DNA of 27,344 nt, taken from assembly GCA_045643145.1 (NCBI GenBank), contig JAZUKG010000208.1:1-27344 (forward strand), written 5' to 3'. Every line of letters starts with the position of its first letter. Positions within the stretch are counted from its first letter, which is position 1. Below are positions 23,126 through 27,344 of this stretch, piece by piece. The position numbers and the translations under genes are program-made. This stretch comes from SVFI01 sp045643145 (GTDB taxonomy: Bacteria; Bacillota; Clostridia; Lachnospirales; Lachnospiraceae). The notes beneath the pieces are model-generated. The model saw only the letters and a program-made list of their open reading frames with translations. It made no database searches and was not told the origin of the DNA.

Positions 23126-23902
23126 ATGATATTAGGAATGCAAATGTATGGAGTGCTGGCGAATAAAGGTCAGCTTTCAGATAAAGAAGTTTTTGAAATG
23201 ATGAAGGAGATGGGGATTAATCGTATTGAGCCTTGTATCAATTTCGATGCAGGATATGATGATTCCAATCCGTCCTTTTGGTCAGTAGCAAAATTTGAAT
23301 CTCTTTTTCCGGTTATGCAGGAAATGGGATTTGAAGTTTTGAGTGTGTTTGTAATTACAGAATCGGTATTCAAGGCAAAGGAAAGTATGGAAGCATTTGC
23401 CAAAAAGTTTGCCGTGCCTTACTTTATTATAAATATGCCGGAGGAATTAACCAAAGAAAGCCTGCAGGAGACAGCCTTTGTATATCGGGATTTGTCTGAG
23501 CGTTTGGCAAAGTATGGCTGCAGGCCGCTGATTCACAACGGCAAATTGGATACACAGGTAGAAATAGACGGAAGAACTGCATATGAATATATGGTTGATA
23601 TTTGTATGGGTATGGTCGGAATGCAGTTTGACACCGGTTGGGGAGCTGCAGGCGGTATTGATCCGATTGCTTTTATTTGGAGAAATGAAGCCAGAATTGA
23701 ATCTTTGCATTTCAAGGATTTTGTAAATCCGACAGAAGATGCTTCGGATATTTATATCGGAGGAGGAAGCGTTGACAGTGCGATGGCAATGCAGTTTGGC
23801 AGAGCCAAGGGAATTTCGTTATTTATCGATCAGGACAGCTATGCCGATTTGAAAGAGGATATGCAAAAGTCTTATGACTATTTGATTAAAATAGCAGAGT
23901 AA
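23126..23902 (+). CDS. Sugar phosphate isomerase/epimerase family protein (TIM barrel)
   Basis: A 258-residue protein of the xylose-isomerase-like AP-endonuclease-2 superfamily. The beta strands and metal ligand candidates are clear: GINRIEPC with Glu, PLIHNG with His near 139, MQFDTGWG with Asp near 171, and IESLHFKDF with His near 194. These match the divalent metal site of sugar epimerases and inosose-type enzymes. Its substrate is unknown. GAGAGGAAAT precedes the ATG; it starts 41 bp after the rhamnosidase and 22 bp before the kinase. Context suggests conversion of a sugar released by the GH78 enzyme, but rhamnose isomerase itself is a different, longer protein. Confidence 0.8.
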   Translation: MILGMQMYGVLANKGQLSDKEVFEMMKEMGINRIEPCINFDAGYDDSNPSFWSVAKFESLFPVMQEMGFEVLSVFVITESVFKAKESMEAFAKKFAVPYFIINMPEELTKESLQETAFVYRDLSERLAKYGCRPLIHNGKLDTQVEIDGRTAYEYMVDICMGMVGMQFDTGWGAAGGIDPIAFIWRNEARIESLHFKDFVNPTEDASDIYIGGGSVDSAMAMQFGRAKGISLFIDQDSYADLKEDMQKSYDYLIKIAE

Positions 23903-23923
23903 CAAAGGGTGAGCGTGTGTAAA

Positions 23924-24886
23924 ATGAAGGTATTGAATTTTGGTTCCATGAATTTGGATTATGTATATCAGGTGGATCATTTTGTATTGCCGGGAGAAAC
24001 CATCAGTGCCGGGGAGCAAAAGGTGGTATGCGGAGGGAAAGGACTGAATCAGTCAGTTGCCCTGTCTCATGCAGGCGCCTGCGTGTATCATGCAGGCTGT
24101 ATCGGAACCGGAGGACAGGTCCTAAAGGATATGCTGCAAGCAGAAAATGTACATACGGATTATATAGTAAATCAGGATGTGATTCAGGGAAATGCGGTTA
24201 TCCAGGTCAATCCGTCAGGGGAAAACTGCATTCTGCTGTTTGGCGGATCGAATCAGTGCATTACGGATACGCAAATAGAGGAAACGCTTTCTCATTTTGA
24301 AGCCGGTGATTATCTATTGCTTCAAAATGAAATCAATGAGATTTCGCGTATCGTGGAAAAGGCTTATGAAAAGGATATGGTAATTGTATTAAATCCATCT
24401 CCGTTTGATGAAAAAATTTCAAGTATTGACTTATCTAAAATCAGCTGGCTTCTCATCAATGAAGTAGAGGCAGCGCAGCTTCTTCAAATGCATCTGAAAA
24501 AGGAAGGTTCGAAAACGGACGCCGCTGTTTCTGATTTGATTGCCGGGATTACAGAGACTCCTTCTTTAGTATGGGATGCGCTTCATGAAAATTACCCTGA
24601 GCTTTCAGTCGTCATTACCCTGGGAGCAAAGGGGAGTGTTTTGTTTAGCGGCGATGAGGTTATCCATCAGCCGGCCTTTCCGGTCGAAGCAGTGGATACT
24701 ACGGCAGCAGGAGATACCTTTACAGGATTTTTTGTAGACAGTCTCATGGCAGGCAGGAAACTTTCCGAATGCATGGAAAGAGCTTCGATTGCTTCTTCCA
24801 TCAGTGTTACCAGATTTGGAGCTGCTCCATCTGTCCCGAGCAATCATGAAGTTTTTATGAGAGAAAAGCAGGAACTGACTAGATAA
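23924..24886 (+). CDS. PfkB-family carbohydrate kinase (ribokinase-like)
   Basis: ATP-dependent sugar kinase, 320 residues. MKVLNFGSMNLDYVYQVDHF opens the fold, GGKGLNQSVALSHAG (37-51) is the N-terminal PfkB signature with the sugar-binding GGxGxN, and DTTAAGDTF (258-266) is the C-terminal signature with catalytic base Asp264 and the anion hole. The layout is closest to ribokinases. ATG 23924 is preferred because the fold starts right there; a GTG at 23909 lies within the AAAGGGTG binding site. Spacing of that site to the ATG is long. It is the last gene of the GH78 cluster and no strong terminator follows; a promoter for leuS starts 12 bp after the stop. Confidence 0.88.
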   Translation: MKVLNFGSMNLDYVYQVDHFVLPGETISAGEQKVVCGGKGLNQSVALSHAGACVYHAGCIGTGGQVLKDMLQAENVHTDYIVNQDVIQGNAVIQVNPSGENCILLFGGSNQCITDTQIEETLSHFEAGDYLLLQNEINEISRIVEKAYEKDMVIVLNPSPFDEKISSIDLSKISWLLINEVEAAQLLQMHLKKEGSKTDAAVSDLIAGITETPSLVWDALHENYPELSVVITLGAKGSVLFSGDEVIHQPAFPVEAVDTTAAGDTFTGFFVDSLMAGRKLSECMERASIASSISVTRFGAAPSVPSNHEVFMREKQELTR

Positions 24887-24897
24887 AATATTAAAGA

Positions 24898-24926
24898 TTG
24901 CTTATTTTACAAAGGTGTTGTAAAAT
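24898..24926 (+). promoter_or_regulatory. Sigma-A promoter of leuS
   Basis: TTGCTT (24898-24903), a 17-nt spacer and TAAAAT (24921-24926). The start near 24933 leaves a leader of about 50 nt, too short for a T-box. A perfect dyad covers the spacer and -10. Confidence 0.65.
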
Positions 24927-24927
24927 A
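24903..24927. promoter_or_regulatory. Operator-like perfect dyad over the leuS promoter
   Basis: TATTTTACAA (24903-24912) and TTGTAAAATA (24918-24927) are exact 10-bp complements with a 5-nt centre AGGTG. The dyad fills the spacer and the whole -10 box, as a repressor site would. Being upstream of the predicted RNA start, it acts at DNA level if real. The right arm can also pair with CTATTT-ACAG downstream. Confidence 0.5.
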
Positions 24928-24982
24928 GATGGCGGCAAATTAGCCTATTTACAGGTTTTATAGATTTGAGGAGGATTTATCA

Positions 24983-27344
24983 GTGAGACACGAATTTAAG
25001 AAAATCGAGCCAAAGTGGCAAGCCAAATGGGAACAGGCTAAGATTTTTGAAGCACAGGATTTTTCAGATAAGCCTAAATTTTACGGATTGGTAGAATTTC
25101 CGTATCCATCAGGAGCAGGTATGCACGTAGGTCATATCAAGGCTTATTCAAGTATTGAAGTAGTATCAAGAAAGAGAAGAATGCAGGGATACAATGTATT
25201 ATTCCCAATCGGATTTGACGCATTTGGACTTCCTACTGAAAACTATGCAATCAAAACCAATACTCATCCAAGACAGATTACAGATACTAACATCGAGCGT
25301 TTTTCTAATCAGCTCAAAAAGGTTGGTTTCTCTTTTGACTGGACCAGAGTGATTGATACAACAGATGAAAACTATTATAAATGGACTCAGTGGATTTTCC
25401 TTAAAATGTTTGAACAGGGGCTGGTATTCAGAGATACAGCACTGGTTAACTACTGTCCTTCTTGTAAGGTAGTACTTTCAAACGAAGACAGTCAGGGCGG
25501 TAAGTGTGATATCTGTCACAGTGAGGTTGTACAGAAATCCAAGACTGTTTGGTATTTAAGAATTACTGAATATGCAGATAAGCTTCTTTACGGATTGGCT
25601 GATGTAGATTATCCGGGTAATGTAAAGCAGCAGCAGGAAAACTGGATTGGTCGTTCACAGGGTGCTTTTGTTAATTTCAGCGTAGACGGAATTGACGAAA
25701 AACTCAAAATTTATACTACCAGACCGGATACTTTATTCGGTGTTACCTTCATGGTAATTGCTCCGGAGCATCCATTAATCGATCAGTATGCAGATCGTAT
25801 TTCAAACATGGATGACATCATTGCTTATCGTCAGGAATGTACGAAAAAGACTGAGTTTGAAAGAACACAGCTCGTAAAAGATAAAACAGGTGTTAAGATT
25901 GCAGGTCTTGAAGCAATCAACCCAATGAACGGCAAAAAGATTCCGATCTTTATTGCTGACTATGTAATGATGGGATACGGTACCGGTGCTATCATGGCTG
26001 TACCTGCTCATGACCAGAGAGACTATGACTTCGCCAAGAAGTTTGGTATTGATATTATTCAGGTAATTAAGGGTGGAGACATTGAAACAGAAGCCTATAC
26101 AGGTGATGGCGAAATGATCAACTCTGAATTCTTAAACGGCTTTACCAACAAGAAAGATTCTATCGCTCGTATGGTAGAAGAAATTGCCAAGATGGGTGTT
26201 GGAGAAGCTGGTGTTCAGTACAAGATGAAAGACTGGGCATTCAACCGTCAGAGATATTGGGGTGAACCAATTCCGCTGATTCATTGTCCAAATTGTGGTA
26301 TTGTGGCAGTTCCTTATGAAGAACTTCCTCTGAAGCTTCCTACCATTCAGAACTTTGAACCGGGTCAGGACGGCGAATCACCACTGGCAGGTGTAGAAGA
26401 ATACGTAAATTGCACATGTCCAAAGTGTAAGGCTGCTGCAAAGAGAGAAACAGATACCATGCCACAGTGGGCTGGATCTTCTTGGTATTTCCTCAGATAC
26501 ATCGATCCAAACAATGATAAAGAACTTGCCAGCATGGATAAGCTGAACTACTGGATGCCGGTTGACTGGTATAACGGTGGTATGGAACATGTTACCAGAC
26601 ATATGATTTATTCTCGTTTCTGGCATCATTTCCTTTATGATCAGGGAGCAGTTAATACTGCAGAACCTTATGCAAAACGTTCTATTCAGGGACTTATCCT
26701 GGGACCTGACGGAGAAAAGATGAGTAAATCAAAGGGTAACGTAGTAGACCCTCTGGATATCGTTGAAGAATACGGTGCAGATACTCTGAGAACTTATGTA
26801 TTATTCATGGGTGATTACGGCGCAGCTGCTCCATGGAATGACAGCTCAGTAAAGGGATGTAAGCGTTTCCTGGAAAGAGTATCAGGCCTTAACGACATTT
26901 TAAATGATCAGGATGTAACAAAAGAATTGGAAACTGCTTTCCACAAGGCAATCAAGAAGGTTTCTAATGATATTGAAGATACCAAGTTTAATACAGCAAT
27001 CGCTACATTGATGGGATTGTTAAATGACATCTATGCTCATGGCAGTCTGTCAAAGAAGGAACTTGAAATCTTTATCAAGCTTTTATCTCCATTTGCGCCT
27101 CATCTTACAGAGGAAATTTGGGAGTCGCTTGGAAATGAAGGTTTCCTTTCATTAGCAGCTTGGCCAGAATATGATGAAGCAAAGACTGTTGAAGATGAAA
27201 TTGAAATAGCAGTTCAGATTAATGGTAAAACTCGTGAAGTAATCAAGATTTCTAAAGATGCTTCAAAAGAAGATGCTATAGAAAAAGGTAAAGAAGCTTC
27301 TGCTAAATGGATTGATGGAAAGTCAATTGTTAAGGAAATTTATG
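24983..27344 (+). CDS. leuS: Leucyl-tRNA synthetase (3' end cut by window)
   Basis: Class I synthetase that charges tRNA-Leu. The frame starts at GTG 24983 with a strong GAGGAGG 8 nt upstream and begins MRHEFKKIEPKWQAKWEQ. The signature VEFPYPSGAGMHVGHIKAYS holds the HIGH-type HVGH (48-51) and KMSKS lies at 579-583 in DGEKMSKSKGNVV. CPSCKVVLSNEDS (Zn region), TTRPDTLFGVTFMVIAPEHP (editing domain) and MAVPAHDQRDYDFAKKF (editing pocket) are also clear. 787 residues are visible without a stop; the last VQINGKTREVIKIS segment belongs to the C-terminal domain, so only about 15-20 residues should be missing. It has its own promoter with an operator-like dyad. Confidence 0.97.
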   Translation, partial: MRHEFKKIEPKWQAKWEQAKIFEAQDFSDKPKFYGLVEFPYPSGAGMHVGHIKAYSSIEVVSRKRRMQGYNVLFPIGFDAFGLPTENYAIKTNTHPRQITDTNIERFSNQLKKVGFSFDWTRVIDTTDENYYKWTQWIFLKMFEQGLVFRDTALVNYCPSCKVVLSNEDSQGGKCDICHSEVVQKSKTVWYLRITEYADKLLYGLADVDYPGNVKQQQENWIGRSQGAFVNFSVDGIDEKLKIYTTRPDTLFGVTFMVIAPEHPLIDQYADRISNMDDIIAYRQECTKKTEFERTQLVKDKTGVKIAGLEAINPMNGKKIPIFIADYVMMGYGTGAIMAVPAHDQRDYDFAKKFGIDIIQVIKGGDIETEAYTGDGEMINSEFLNGFTNKKDSIARMVEEIAKMGVGEAGVQYKMKDWAFNRQRYWGEPIPLIHCPNCGIVAVPYEELPLKLPTIQNFEPGQDGESPLAGVEEYVNCTCPKCKAAAKRETDTMPQWAGSSWYFLRYIDPNNDKELASMDKLNYWMPVDWYNGGMEHVTRHMIYSRFWHHFLYDQGAVNTAEPYAKRSIQGLILGPDGEKMSKSKGNVVDPLDIVEEYGADTLRTYVLFMGDYGAAAPWNDSSVKGCKRFLERVSGLNDILNDQDVTKELETAFHKAIKKVSNDIEDTKFNTAIATLMGLLNDIYAHGSLSKKELEIFIKLLSPFAPHLTEEIWESLGNEGFLSLAAWPEYDEAKTVEDEIEIAVQINGKTREVIKISKDASKEDAIEKGKEASAKWIDGKSIVKEIY

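Noticed and set aside
24887..24982. T-box leader before leuS
   Set aside because: The gap is too short, there is no AGGGUGGNACCGCG T-box sequence and no U-tailed terminator.

Overview
The window looks like a chromosomal segment of a low-to-mid GC anaerobic Firmicute, most likely of the class Clostridia and probably family Lachnospiraceae. This is inferred from the AT-leaning codon use, strong AAGGAGG-type ribosome binding sites, sigma-A promoters with 17-nt spacers, U-tailed terminators, a SARP/BTAD-type response regulator C-terminus, rubrerythrin, SseB-like and GH78 genes, and a c-di-GMP-I riboswitch. No IS element, phage gene, CRISPR array, rRNA or tRNA was seen.

Layout. 2-283 is the C-terminus of a response regulator, followed by a terminator. 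500-4768 is a compact plus-strand operon: KtrB/TrkH potassium channel subunit, KtrA/TrkA gating subunit, a (p)ppGpp synthetase-domain protein and a cation:proton antiporter. On the minus strand, 4901-6556 is a CstA-family transporter whose short leader contains a terminator-like hairpin. 6749-7285 is rubrerythrin. 7416-8883 holds a YaiI/YqxD-type protein, a nicotinamidase-like hydrolase overlapping it by ATGA, a small bL12-CTD-like protein and a small coiled-coil protein.

8975-13296 is a six-gene run that I read as a polyamine and membrane-associated operon: a RanBP2-type double zinc finger, a divergent SpeD, a DUF4178 membrane protein, DUF350, a membrane-bound SpeE-like aminopropyltransferase and a LURP-one-related protein. 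The 490-bp gap after it holds a c-di-GMP-I riboswitch with its own terminator. Downstream is a hairpin-rich stretch of about 240 bp without a convincing gene, closed by a second terminator. This orphan riboswitch-controlled transcript and the polyamine operon are the most interesting parts of the window.

13789-15697 holds a PNPOx-like flavoprotein and a Lon-like AAA+ ATPase that lacks the protease domain and has Asn in place of the Walker B Asp. argG lies on the minus strand (15809-17032), with surE (17305-18018) divergent from it. Next come a protein with an EF-Tu-domain-2-like barrel and an SseB-like end, and an alpha/beta hydrolase. A GH78 alpha-L-rhamnosidase, a xylose-isomerase-like TIM barrel protein and a PfkB sugar kinase follow as a probable glycan-use cluster. 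leuS starts at 24983 and runs off the end; a perfect 10-bp dyad covers its promoter.

Many predicted starts were moved downstream of the longest open frame, to the ATG that has a proper ribosome binding site. Functions rest on motif recognition by eye; no database search was run.
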